DNA from: JALZAI01 sp038207565
GTDB taxonomy: Bacteria > Actinomycetota > Actinomycetes > Mycobacteriales > Jatrophihabitantaceae
Length of the DNA stretch: 64,000 nt
Direction: 5' to 3'
NCBI GenBank assembly: GCA_038207565.1
Contig: JBBQZQ010000013.1
Coordinates: 26,337-90,336, forward strand
The notes beneath the pieces are model-generated. The model had not been told where the DNA came from, ran no database searches, and worked only from the letters and a program-made list of their open reading frames with translations. Both the position numbers and the translations under genes were made by a program. This document shows, in pieces, positions 31,069 through 39,738 of this stretch (its first letter is position 1; each line of letters opens with the position of its first letter).

Positions 31069-33165
31069 TTAGTCAGATGGGTTGGCAACGGGAAGAGTCA
31101 GTAGTCGCGGTGCGCGCGACGCTACCTCACTTCCGGTCGGGCGGAAGGGCGTCAGCCGACTGACGGCGAGGTGCGCACGCATCCATTCGGTCGCCTCGGC
31201 AGCCGGCATCGGCATTGCGACGCACCAGCCCTGCACTCCGTCGCAGCCGAGCGTGCTGAGTAGCTGCCGTTCCTCCGGGGTCTCCACACCTTCGGCGATG
31301 ACGGGTACGTCCAGCGCGTGCGCGAGGTCGATGAGCGCCCGTAGGATGCCGATCGCGCGGGGTCCGTCGGACAATCGTGACACGAAGATGCGGTCGATCT
31401 TGATCTCGTCCACGGGCAGCGAGCTGAGCCGCATGAGCGAGGAGTAACCGGTGCCGAAGTCGTCGAGGCTGACGCCGACGCCCATCGCCCGCAGCCGGCC
31501 CAGCGCGATCTTGGCGTCGTGGAGTTCGTGGGTGACGATGCGCTCGGTGATCTCCAGAAGGAGCATCCCGGCGGGCACGTTGTATTCCGAGAGCAGCGTC
31601 GCCACGAGATAGGTGAGGCTGTCGTCGGCGAGGTCGGTCGGCGCGATGTTGACCGCGATGGGTATGTTCATGCCCTCGTCGCGCCAGCGTGCCATCTGAT
31701 CGAGAGCGAGTGTCACGACGCGTGCGGTGAGCAGCGGCATGATGCCCGACCCTTCGGCGAGCGGGACGAACTCGTCGGGCGGGATCCACCCGCGCGTCGG
31801 ATGGAACCACCGGACGAGCGCCTCGAAGCCGAGCGGCGTGGAGTCGGTTGTCGACACCTTCGGTTGGTAGTGCAGTTCGAGAACGTCGTTCTCGATGGCC
31901 TGCCGCAGCTCGCCCAGAAGAGCGAGGCGGTCGGCTGAATTGTGGTCGCGCGCGGGGGAGTACATCTCGGTGGACGTGTGCTTTCCCTTGGCCACATACA
32001 TCGCCACGTCGGCGCGTTGCAGCAGCAAGGTGGAATCGGCGCCGTGGGCCGGGCAGACTGCGATCCCCAGCGACAGGTCGACCTCCAGCGAGAGGTCGTC
32101 GAGCTGGATGGACCGGGTGTTCGCGATGCGGATCCGCTCGGCCACAGCCTGGACGCTGTACTCGTCCGCATCGAACACGAGCACGGCGAACTCGTCCCCG
32201 CCCAAGCGGGCGACAAGATCATCGGGCCGCATCGATTCGCGCAGCCGCAGGGCGAACTGGACCAGCAGGGCGTCGCCGACCTGGTGGCCGAGCGTGTCGT
32301 TGACCCGCTTGAAGTCGTCGATGTCGATGAGCATGAGTCCGAAGGGCAGTCGGTCGCGCCGATGGCGCGCGAGGGCATTGTCGAGTTCGAACTGGAACGT
32401 GCTGCGGTTGGGCAGGCCGGTCAGCGCGTCGTGTCCGGCGGCATGTTCGCGCTCGAGTGACATCTGGGCCGTGTAGTAGAGCAGCAGCAACGGTACGAGC
32501 AGCAATGGCAGCAGCTGCCACGTCGACTGCGCGACCACAACGATCAGTGGCGACAGGGCGAGCACCGAGAATGTCATCACGGTGTAGTGCAGGAAGTCGT
32601 CAGCGATGACGCTGCGGAAGGAATCGGTCCAGGCGAGCACCCCGGCGACGAGCAGCAGGTTGGTGACGAAGTAGGCGATCCAGACCCCCACCACCCAGGT
32701 CAGGTCCCTGAGGCCGAAGTCCTTGAGCGGGTTTGCCAGCGATGAGGTATGGCCGGCGGCGAGCATCACCAGGTAGCCCGAGGTCACCGAGACGGTGTAC
32801 TGGGCGGGGTTGAACAGCACCTTCCACCAGGTCTTGCGCCTGCGCAGGTCGGAGGCGGCTGCCGCGACGGTCGCTGCGATGATCGCCGGCCAGAGGCCCC
32901 AGACGATGAGCAGCGCGCAGGTGAAGGCCGTCGACGTGACGACGCCCTGCGGATCGTGCCCGCGCCCCTGGATGAGCGGCAGGAGTTCGAGGATCACCAG
33001 CAGCGCCGCGGTCATGATCAGCGGGGCCAACATCTCGACAGACGTGGTGGAGAACATCTTCGTCACGGCGATCCACACGAGCGACATGCCGGAGATGACT
33101 GTTGCGTACCAGACCACACAGGACAGCGACAATGTGCGCAGGGAGAACTCGCTCTGCGTGATCAC
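31069..33165 (-). CDS. Membrane GGDEF-EAL c-di-GMP enzyme
   Basis: 698-residue protein with about 7-8 membrane helices (residues about 10-235), a GGDEF domain and an EAL domain. The diguanylate cyclase signature GGDEF is intact, and RPDD five residues before it is an RxxD inhibitory site. The phosphodiesterase motif is EALVRW, with DDFGTGYSSL and VIAEGVETPEE also intact. Both making and breaking c-di-GMP are therefore possible. The start is GTG at 33165 after GGAGGA; longer frames run into dnaE2. It lies 83 bp downstream of dnaE2 on the same strand and next to the pilus locus, whose PilB type is a common c-di-GMP target. Confidence 0.9.
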   Translation of the reverse strand: MITQSEFSLRTLSLSCVVWYATVISGMSLVWIAVTKMFSTTSVEMLAPLIMTAALLVILELLPLIQGRGHDPQGVVTSTAFTCALLIVWGLWPAIIAATVAAAASDLRRRKTWWKVLFNPAQYTVSVTSGYLVMLAAGHTSSLANPLKDFGLRDLTWVVGVWIAYFVTNLLLVAGVLAWTDSFRSVIADDFLHYTVMTFSVLALSPLIVVVAQSTWQLLPLLLVPLLLLYYTAQMSLEREHAAGHDALTGLPNRSTFQFELDNALARHRRDRLPFGLMLIDIDDFKRVNDTLGHQVGDALLVQFALRLRESMRPDDLVARLGGDEFAVLVFDADEYSVQAVAERIRIANTRSIQLDDLSLEVDLSLGIAVCPAHGADSTLLLQRADVAMYVAKGKHTSTEMYSPARDHNSADRLALLGELRQAIENDVLELHYQPKVSTTDSTPLGFEALVRWFHPTRGWIPPDEFVPLAEGSGIMPLLTARVVTLALDQMARWRDEGMNIPIAVNIAPTDLADDSLTYLVATLLSEYNVPAGMLLLEITERIVTHELHDAKIALGRLRAMGVGVSLDDFGTGYSSLMRLSSLPVDEIKIDRIFVSRLSDGPRAIGILRALIDLAHALDVPVIAEGVETPEERQLLSTLGCDGVQGWCVAMPMPAAEATEWMRAHLAVSRLTPFRPTGSEVASRAPRLLTLPVANPSD

Positions 33166-33190
33166 GCGTCCTCCGCGGGTTAGGTGCCCT

Positions 33191-33237
33191 CCTATCGGCC
33201 GCCGCGCGTCCACCTTGAGGTGACAGGGGCGGATAGG
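33191..33237. terminator. Hairpin between dnaE2 and the GGDEF-EAL gene
   Basis: Outer arms CCTATC (33191-33196) and GATAGG (33232-33237) enclose a second perfect palindrome CACCTTGAGGTG. It may terminate the SOS-induced dnaE2 transcript or act as a site for regulation of the next gene. The stem is interrupted, so strength is uncertain. Confidence 0.35.
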
Positions 33238-33248
33238 TGACTCAGCGG

Positions 33249-36200
33249 TCAGCGGAAATCGCGCGAGCGGGTGCGCAGACCCAGTTCGAGTTTGTCGATG
33301 CGCTCGGCGACCACGTTGATTACGCCGTCCTTGGTGTGCTCGAGCAGGCCGCGGATCATCAGCCCACCGGACTCGCGTGCCACCCGCCGGTGCCGCTGCC
33401 AGACCACCTCGGCGACGATCACATTGGTCAACCCCGTCTCGTCCTCGATGTTGAGGAAGGTGACCCCCCGAGCCGTGGCCGGGCGTTGCCGGTGAGTGAC
33501 CACGCCCCCGACCAGCACGCGGGTGTGGTCGGGGACGCTCTGGAGCTGCGCGTTGGTCAGGATGCCCAAGGCAGCCAGACGCGGACGGATGAGTGCGGTC
33601 GGGTACCTGTCGGTGGTGATCCCGGTGGCCCACATGTCGGCGATCAGCTGCTCCGGCTCGCTCATCGCCGGGATGCCGGCGGGCGCCCGCTCGGAGTAGG
33701 CAGCGACGTCGAGCTGTCCGGGTCGCGCGCTGGCTGCCGCGCCTGCCGCCCAGAGTGCTTCGCGCCGCGGCAGGCCGAAGTCCTCGAACGCGTCGGCGGT
33801 GGCCAGTGCCTCGAGCTGGTCGGCCGACATCCCGACCCGGCGCGCGAGATCGGCCATCGAGGTGTACGGACCGTCAGCCTCCCGCCCGGCGACGATCTGC
33901 TCGGCCAGGTCGTCGCCGATGGAACGCACCGAGGACAACCCGAGACGCACGGCCGGTTGCGGCGCGTCCAGACACGGACACTGGGACGCTCCGGTGCGGG
34001 TAGCCCGCGTCCCCGATGTGTCGTTGTCGGGTTCGAGCGAAGCTCCGGCGAGCGACACCGCGAGCGAGGGCTTGCGGACCTCGATCCCGTGCCGCTTCGC
34101 GTCGTGCACCAGCGACTGCGGTGAGTAGAAGCCCATCGGTTGCGCGTTCAGCAATGCCGCGCAGAACGCCGCCGGGTGATGGCGCTTGAGCCAGGACGAC
34201 GCGTACACCAGCAGCGCGAAGCTGATCGAGTGGCTCTCGGCGAAACCGAACGCGGCGAAGGCCTGGATCTTCTCGTAAATCTGGTCGGCGACCGCGCCGA
34301 TGATGCCATTCGCGGCCATCCCGTCGTAGAGCCGGATGCGCATCGCGTCGATCTTGTCCTTCGATCGTTTCGAGCCCATTGCCCGGCGCAACTGATCGGC
34401 TTCGGAGGGCGAGAAGTCAGCGACGGCAACCGCCACCTGCATCAGCTGCTCCTGGAACAGCGGGATGCCCAGCGTGCGGCCCAGCGGCTCTTTCAACCGG
34501 GGATGCGGGAACGTGACCGGCTCGTCGCCGTGCTTGCGCCGGATGTAGGGGTGCACGGAACCGCCCTGGATCGGTCCGGGACGGATCAAGGCCACCTCGA
34601 TCGCGAGGTCGTAGAAGCAGCGTGGCTTCAGGCGCGGCAGGGTGGCGATCTGCGCGCGCGACTCGACCTGGAACACCCCGATCGAGTCGGCCGCGCAGAG
34701 CATGTCGTAGACGCACTCCTGCTCCTTGGGGATGGAGTCCAGCGTGTAGGTGACGCCGAAGAAGTCAGCGACCAGTTCGAAGGTGTACTGGATCGCCGAG
34801 AGCATTCCGAGCCCGAGCAGGTCGAACTTCACCAATCCGATCTGGGCGCAGTCGTCTTTGTCCCACTGCAGCACGGTGCGTCCGGGCCCGCGAGCTCCGC
34901 TCGCAAGAGGGACGGTGAGCCGCCCCCACTCGACCGGGCACACCTCGATCACCGGACGGTCGCAGATGACCATGCCGCCGGAATGGATGCCCAGGTGCCG
35001 TGGGGAATTCTGCAGCTCACCGGCCAGCTGTACGACCGTAGGGGGGACGGCGGCCACGTCCTGTTCCACTTCCGCGGACCAGTAGTAACCGCGCTCGATC
35101 TCCTTGCTCCACGCGTCCTGCTGTCCCTGCGAATAGCCGAGCGCCCGGGCGACGTCGCGCACCGCGGACTTGGGCCGGTAGGTGATCACGTTCGCGACCT
35201 GCGCCGCGTGCTCGCGTCCGTGCAGCTCGTAGACGTACTGGATGACCTCCTCTCGGCGGTCGGACTCGATGTCGATGTCGATGTCCGGCGGCTCACCGCG
35301 TTCCGGCGCGAGGAAGCGCTCGAACATCAGGTCGTAGTAGACGGCGTCGATCGCGGTGATCTGCAGCGCGTAGCAGACCGCCGAGTTTGCCGCGGATCCC
35401 CTGCCCTGAGCGAGGATTCCCTGCTCTCGGCAGAAGCGGGCGATGTCGTAGACGACGAGGAAATACCCCGGGAAGTTCAGCTCCTCGATGATCTGCAGCT
35501 CGTGCTCGATCATTTCGTACGCGCGCCGCTCGTGCGGTTTGCCGGCGAAGCGTTCGGGCGCCATCCGCAGCACCAGCTCGCGCAGGTAGCTCATCTCGTC
35601 ATGTCCGTCGGGGACCGGGAACGGCGGCAGGTCAGGGGCGATCAGGTGCAGCGAGAAGGCGATCTCGTCGCCCAGCCGCGCAGCGTTGGACACCGCACCC
35701 GGCCAGCGGGCGAACCGCGCCGCCATCTCGTCACCGGAACGCAGGTGCTGCCCCGACCAGGACGGCAGCCACCCGTCGATGTCGTCGAGGCTGCTGCGCG
35801 CGCGGACGGCAGCCAGCGCCGTGGCCAGCGGACGTCGCGGTGGTGCGTGGTAGTGCGCGGCCGTGGTGGCGACGATCGGCACGCCGCGTTCGCCGGCCAA
35901 CAAAGCCAATGCGTCGTAGCGCTCGTCCGCCTGCGGGTCGAGCTCGTGGGCCAGTTCGACGGCGACGTTGTCGCGTCCGAAGCGTGAGATCAGCTCGTCG
36001 CGCGCACGCCGCGCCGCTTCCATCCCGCCTGAGTCGAGCGCCTGGCGCACCGAGCCCTTGCGGCAACCGGTCAGGACCAGCCAGTGCCCGGCTGCCGCCT
36101 CGGTGATCTCGTCGATGTCGTGGACGGGACGCCCCTTCGCACCGCCGCGCAGCTGCGCCTTGCTGATCACGCGGCACAGCGCGGCGTATCCGTCCGGATC

Positions 36201-36671
36201 GCGCGCGAGCGCGAGCAGATGCTGCCCGGGGGGATCAGGGACGCCGACGCGCGCCGCGATCGCCCGCTCGGTCTGAGTGCTGGGCGCCGGGACGTCCAAC
36301 GAGAGCTCGGCACCGAAACCGGTCCCCAGACCGATGGCCTCGGCCGCCTCGGCGAAGCGCACCACGCCGTACATGCCGTCGTGGTCGGTCAGGGTGAGTG
36401 CTGACAGGCCGAGCCGTGCTGCCTCCTCGGCGAGCTCCTCGGGGGCCGACGCGCCGTCGAGGAAGCTGAAGGACGAGTGCGCATGCAGCTCGGCGTATCC
36501 GGTGGCGGCGGGTGCTGGAAGCACGCCGCGCGGTTCGTAGGCGTCGCGCTTGCATGACCAGGCGGGGGAGTCGCCGCCGTCGCCGGCGAGCCGGTCGTAG
36601 CCCGAAACGGGTCGCCCGGACAGCCTCCGTTCCAGCTCGCGCCACGGAATCGGCGGATTCTGCCAGCCCAT
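33249..36671 (-). CDS. dnaE2: Error-prone DNA polymerase III alpha, damage inducible
   Basis: 1140-residue C-family polymerase used for translesion synthesis with ImuA' and ImuB. Seen are the N-terminal PHP domain (YAELHAHSSFSFLDGASAPEELAEEAARLGL, LTDHDGMYGV), palm motifs GRGSAANSAVCYAL and EPPDIDIDIESDRREEVIQYVYELHGREHAA with the catalytic Asp set, then FMAALINAQ-like AFCAALLNAQPMGFYSPQSLV, a HhH region and the C-terminal OB fold (TARGVTFLNIEDETGLTNVIV). The start is ATG at 36671: a promoter with a LexA-type box lies immediately upstream, inside what would otherwise be a longer reading frame to 36746. The ATG follows the -10 by 6 nt, so the mRNA is probably leaderless. Confidence 0.95.
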   Translation of the reverse strand: MGWQNPPIPWRELERRLSGRPVSGYDRLAGDGGDSPAWSCKRDAYEPRGVLPAPAATGYAELHAHSSFSFLDGASAPEELAEEAARLGLSALTLTDHDGMYGVVRFAEAAEAIGLGTGFGAELSLDVPAPSTQTERAIAARVGVPDPPGQHLLALARDPDGYAALCRVISKAQLRGGAKGRPVHDIDEITEAAAGHWLVLTGCRKGSVRQALDSGGMEAARRARDELISRFGRDNVAVELAHELDPQADERYDALALLAGERGVPIVATTAAHYHAPPRRPLATALAAVRARSSLDDIDGWLPSWSGQHLRSGDEMAARFARWPGAVSNAARLGDEIAFSLHLIAPDLPPFPVPDGHDEMSYLRELVLRMAPERFAGKPHERRAYEMIEHELQIIEELNFPGYFLVVYDIARFCREQGILAQGRGSAANSAVCYALQITAIDAVYYDLMFERFLAPERGEPPDIDIDIESDRREEVIQYVYELHGREHAAQVANVITYRPKSAVRDVARALGYSQGQQDAWSKEIERGYYWSAEVEQDVAAVPPTVVQLAGELQNSPRHLGIHSGGMVICDRPVIEVCPVEWGRLTVPLASGARGPGRTVLQWDKDDCAQIGLVKFDLLGLGMLSAIQYTFELVADFFGVTYTLDSIPKEQECVYDMLCAADSIGVFQVESRAQIATLPRLKPRCFYDLAIEVALIRPGPIQGGSVHPYIRRKHGDEPVTFPHPRLKEPLGRTLGIPLFQEQLMQVAVAVADFSPSEADQLRRAMGSKRSKDKIDAMRIRLYDGMAANGIIGAVADQIYEKIQAFAAFGFAESHSISFALLVYASSWLKRHHPAAFCAALLNAQPMGFYSPQSLVHDAKRHGIEVRKPSLAVSLAGASLEPDNDTSGTRATRTGASQCPCLDAPQPAVRLGLSSVRSIGDDLAEQIVAGREADGPYTSMADLARRVGMSADQLEALATADAFEDFGLPRREALWAAGAAASARPGQLDVAAYSERAPAGIPAMSEPEQLIADMWATGITTDRYPTALIRPRLAALGILTNAQLQSVPDHTRVLVGGVVTHRQRPATARGVTFLNIEDETGLTNVIVAEVVWQRHRRVARESGGLMIRGLLEHTKDGVINVVAERIDKLELGLRTRSRDFR

Positions 36672-36677
36672 CCGCCC

Positions 36678-36706
36678 ACTGTAGAACAAATGTTCTAATC
36701 CGTCAC
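36678..36706 (-). promoter_or_regulatory. SOS promoter of dnaE2 with LexA box
   Basis: On the minus strand: -35 GTGACG (36706-36701), 17-bp spacer, -10 TACAGT (36683-36678), 6 nt, then the ATG. The LexA-type palindrome TAGAACATTTGTTCTA (36697-36682) fills the spacer and touches the -10. Its GAAC-N4-GTTC core is the gram-positive SOS consensus. Confidence 0.85.
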
Positions 36707-37107
36707 GTCCGGAGGCATCCGGAGGCATTCTTCCCCGGCTCGACATGATCGTCCAGTGGGCCTGCCTGGCGGCATGCTCAGTACCACTTGATCACCAGAA
36801 CCGCGGCGACGGCGACCGCGAGGGCGCGTCCCCCACTGGGCGGCGCACCATAGACGTGACTTCGTGACAACGGACGACGGAGGGGGCGCACCGCAATCAA
36901 CGCTCAGCGCAGCACGCGCGCGCAGGCTGTGGTGCGCTACCCACGGCTCTCGTACGGTCCGTACTCAGCGGCCAACTGCTGCGCGGTGTTGTCGTAGCGA
37001 GGAACACGTCGGACTCGCAGTGCGTGCTGTCCGCGGACCTACCGGCCAGTTTGTCGCGGCTTGAGCAAGCCGTGATACTTCTGGGTCGCTATGACGGCCA
37101 AGAGATA
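36707..37107. other. Intergenic stretch without a convincing gene
   Basis: Between the dnaE2 promoter and the flavodoxin-like gene. On the minus strand 36870-36778 could code a 30-residue peptide (TTG start) ending in a hydrophobic ALAVAVAAVLVIKWY, which looks like the tail of a membrane protein, possibly a remnant. A plus-strand frame at 36864-37064 has no family features and shadow-like composition. No RNA gene was recognised. Confidence 0.4.
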
Positions 37108-37644
37108 TCACCGTCTTTGTCGTGCAACTATTGCGGCGACGGTCGCGGCCAGCTCCCAGACCGCTTCGAGCGCATCCTTCGTGGCCGGGCCCGTGACCAC
37201 GACCGGCTCGTGGACCCGCTGCCAGCCCATGCCCTTGGCAATCGACTCGACGGCTCGCACGGCGCCAGTCGCGTCATTGTTGCCGTGGACATAAAGCCCG
37301 TAGGGCGCGCCGGTCTTCGCGGTCAGGCACGGGTAGTACACCGTGTCGAAAAAGACCTTGAGCGCGCCGGACATGTAGCCGATGTTGACGGGCGTCCCGA
37401 TCACGAATCCATCGGCACCCAGCACGTCCGTCGCCGTGGCGGCCAGGGCCGCGCGTACGATCACCTCGACGCCCTCGATGCCCTCCGCCCTGGTGCCGGC
37501 GACAGCGGCTTCGAGTAGCTCCTGCGTCGCGGGGGAAGCCGTGTGGTGAACGACCAGAAGCGTCGTCGAGGGCACGTGCTCCGGGCTCACACCTGCGAAG
37601 GTAGCGCGCAGCTGATCCAAGAGCGCCGGCGATTCCACGCCCAC
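37108..37644 (-). CDS. Flavodoxin / NAD(P)H-dependent FMN reductase-like protein
   Basis: 178-residue cytoplasmic flavoprotein-like fold. It shows TTLLVVHHTASPATQELLEAAVAG (phosphate-binding loop of FMN), then DVLGADGFVIGTPVNIGYMSGALKVFFDTVYY, the typical second FMN loop of flavodoxin-like reductases, and a PYGLYVHGNNDATGAVRAVESIAKGMGW segment. Redox partner and substrate are unknown. The start is uncertain: 37644 gives 178 residues, while GTG codons a few residues before PSTTLLVV would shorten it by about 18-22 residues and fit the fold better. Confidence 0.8.
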   Translation of the reverse strand: MGVESPALLDQLRATFAGVSPEHVPSTTLLVVHHTASPATQELLEAAVAGTRAEGIEGVEVIVRAALAATATDVLGADGFVIGTPVNIGYMSGALKVFFDTVYYPCLTAKTGAPYGLYVHGNNDATGAVRAVESIAKGMGWQRVHEPVVVTGPATKDALEAVWELAATVAAIVARQRR

Positions 37645-37730
37645 GCACCGACCGGGCTACATCCAAATCCGGGGCCCGGGATATCGGCGAAGCGGGCGGC
37701 ATCACCCGATGCCGCCCGCTTCGCCCCCTG

Positions 37731-38897
37731 TTAGAAGTGCAACCGCCACACCTGGCCCGACGTGTCCAAACCGGGGACGCCGGCGCCGGTGTCCGGCAGG
37801 ATCGAGAAGGCGGAGACGAACACGGTGCCGTGACGATCGACCGCGACGCCTGACGGGAACGGCACGTCCACATTCGTCCGGGAGCCGTGGTATACCCGGG
37901 TGAGCACCCCTTGGATCATCGGGTTCGCCGGATGCGCCTCGGCCGCGAACAGTTGGCTGACGTACAGCGATCCGTTACGCCCCACGGCGACACCGGTGAC
38001 GGCGGTGAAACCGACCCATCGCCGCACGGTGTGACCCCAACGGTTGAGCTTGACGACCTGCGCTTCTCCGGGCGTCAGGCTCGAGAGGCCACCGACGTAC
38101 ACGTTCCCGTACCGGTCCGCGGCGAGCGACGTCGGAACGAAGTTGCATCCAGGGTGCCCCGGCGGGTCTTCCTGCCCCGCACAAGCCCCGGTCGTCACGT
38201 TGCGGAAGACGTGGAAAACCGAGATGCGTCCGTGTCGGACGTACAGCACATCGTTGCCAGCCGCATCGGCTACGAGCCAACCGGCGCGATAGGCCAGAAC
38301 CGCGTACGGATTGGTCTCGACGCCCAGGTGATCGGGGTCGTGCGCGGCCTCGTACCCGCTGATGTCGGCGATCGGGCGGACGACGCCGTACGGCCGGGCG
38401 AGGAGCAGGTGCCCGTCCCTCGACTTGGCGGCAGCGGGCACGGCAGGTCCGAACGTCGTCTCGATGATCCCTATCCTGTTCAGCGACCTAGCCGACACAC
38501 CGTCCGGCCCGACCGCGCCGCTGCCCTTCGGTTCTTGCGGTGAGCCTTTCGCTGCCGCGGACAGCAGTCCGGTGACGATGCGGTGCGGGGACCGGTTATG
38601 CCCGTACGCCGGAGCCAAGACCGCCGAGATGGAGCCGGTGTAGCCGAGGCCCTGCGTTCCTCCCTCAGGATCGGTGATCGTTGCTACATTGCCTCCCTTG
38701 CCCGCCTCGGCAATCAGCAGCACATCGTCGTGGACGAGGGACAGCTGACGGGGATTGTTCAATCCGGACACGACCACGACCGGCCCGTGAACGGTTCGAT
38801 CACCGGCCGACCCGGCGGCGACGGCCGGGACGGCCGGGACGGCTAAAACGCCACAAGTCACGGCGATCAGGACACTGCGTCGCATTGGGTGTGTCAT
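37731..38897 (-). CDS. Secreted ScyD/ScyE-family beta-propeller protein
   Basis: 388-residue exported protein. The start is ATG at 38897, preceded by GGAGG at 5 nt; the signal peptide is MRRSVLIAVTCGVLAVPAVPAVAAG. The body repeats NHL/SMP-30-like blades such as SGLNNPRQLSLVHDDVLLIAEAG, YGNVYVGGLSSLTPGEAQVVKLNRWG, TGVAVGRNGSLYVSQLFA and PSGVAVDRHGTVFVSAF, plus the ScyD/ScyE phrase GVLTRVYHG. Two Cys (CAGQEDPPGHPGC) may form a disulfide. The family is named from scytonemin gene clusters in cyanobacteria, but actinobacterial members are of unknown function. No scytonemin genes are seen here. Confidence 0.8.
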   Translation of the reverse strand: MTHPMRRSVLIAVTCGVLAVPAVPAVAAGSAGDRTVHGPVVVVSGLNNPRQLSLVHDDVLLIAEAGKGGNVATITDPEGGTQGLGYTGSISAVLAPAYGHNRSPHRIVTGLLSAAAKGSPQEPKGSGAVGPDGVSARSLNRIGIIETTFGPAVPAAAKSRDGHLLLARPYGVVRPIADISGYEAAHDPDHLGVETNPYAVLAYRAGWLVADAAGNDVLYVRHGRISVFHVFRNVTTGACAGQEDPPGHPGCNFVPTSLAADRYGNVYVGGLSSLTPGEAQVVKLNRWGHTVRRWVGFTAVTGVAVGRNGSLYVSQLFAAEAHPANPMIQGVLTRVYHGSRTNVDVPFPSGVAVDRHGTVFVSAFSILPDTGAGVPGLDTSGQVWRLHF

Positions 38898-39285
38898 TAA
38901 TACCTCCAACGTGCGGGGTTCCCCAGGCGTCCACGTACTGACGATTGGGAAGCTAGACCCGTCCATGGACACCGCGCAAGCATCGAGTTAATGGGCGGTC
39001 CGGCCGTCACGGGATGTGGGAACAGCGGACGACTTTCGTCTCACGGCAATAAGTTGGGGTTGGCTCGGCGGAGATTTCGGCCAATTCGCGCGGCACGGTC
39101 GATTGAAACGCCGTTATTTCCCCGAGTAATTGTCGGTGCCCGGATTTTCGGGTGCCACGGTTGCTGCCGACGGAGCAGGCGTGGCCGGACGGCTGCCATG
39201 CTGGGCCGATGGTCACACGCGGCACCCGGCATCCGCCCGCGCGGGCAGTGCTACCCGAGCGCGGCACCCGACGGGCGAGCGCAAC
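38898..39285. other. Spacer with promoters only
   Basis: Divergent region between the ScyD-like gene and the SRPBCC gene. The ribosome site for the former lies at its edge. A somewhat AT-richer stretch at about 39020-39160 may hold promoters. No gene, RNA or repeat was recognised. Confidence 0.4.
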
Positions 39286-39738
39286 GTGACCGCCCACATC
39301 GTCGTCACTCAGATACTTCCGGCGGACGTCGAAACGGTGTTCGACCGCGTCCACGACTATCGCCACCGTCTCGAATGGGACACCCTGCTCCGGCAGGCCT
39401 ACACGGTCGAGGATGCCGAGCCCGGCAAGGACGTCGTCGCGGTGTGTGCGGCGAAGTGGTGGCTCGGTGGCTACTCGTTCCGTACCCGCTACGTGACTTT
39501 CGACCGCCCGCACATCGCGGCGATCCGACTGGAATCGGTGCCACCGTTCTTCGCCTCCTGGGCCGCGTCGATCCGGCACAAGCCATTGCCCGGCGACCAC
39601 TCGAGCGCGACGTACACGATGACGTTCACGGTGAAGCCGCGTTGGGCGGCTCGGGTGCTGGAGCCGGTCGTGCGGGCGGTGTTCCGTCGCGAGACCCGTC
39701 GTCGTCTGCAGGCTCTGGCGAACGACCTGGCGCGCTGA
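39286..39738 (+). CDS. SRPBCC / polyketide-cyclase-like lipid-binding protein
   Basis: 150-residue helix-grip protein. VTAHIVVTQILPADVETVFDRVHDYRHRLEWDTLL is the typical first strand and helix of the SRPBCC (START-like) fold, followed by beta strands (YSFRTRYVTFDRPHIAAIRLES, YTMTFTVKPRW) and the long C-terminal helix. Such proteins bind hydrophobic ligands; nothing shows a catalytic role. The start is GTG at 39286; longer in-frame starts would add a low-complexity stretch. The last 113 bp overlap the 3' end of the convergent antiporter gene, so the two mRNAs are complementary there. Confidence 0.75.
   Translation: MTAHIVVTQILPADVETVFDRVHDYRHRLEWDTLLRQAYTVEDAEPGKDVVAVCAAKWWLGGYSFRTRYVTFDRPHIAAIRLESVPPFFASWAASIRHKPLPGDHSSATYTMTFTVKPRWAARVLEPVVRAVFRRETRRRLQALANDLAR

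Noticed and set aside
33166..33633. 156-codon N-terminal extension of the GGDEF-EAL protein
   Set aside because: It overlaps dnaE2 in another frame and is Arg/Pro-rich shadow sequence; GTG 33165 has a ribosome site.
34140..35987. Long plus-strand frame of 615 codons
   Set aside because: It lies wholly antisense to dnaE2, which has full polymerase motifs; composition is typical of a GC-rich shadow frame.
36672..36746. 25-codon N-terminal extension of dnaE2
   Set aside because: It would place the LexA box and -10 inside the coding region; the ATG at 36671 gives the family-like start.
36864..37064. Plus-strand 66-codon frame
   Set aside because: No ribosome site, no recognisable feature, and Arg/Cys-rich shadow-like composition.
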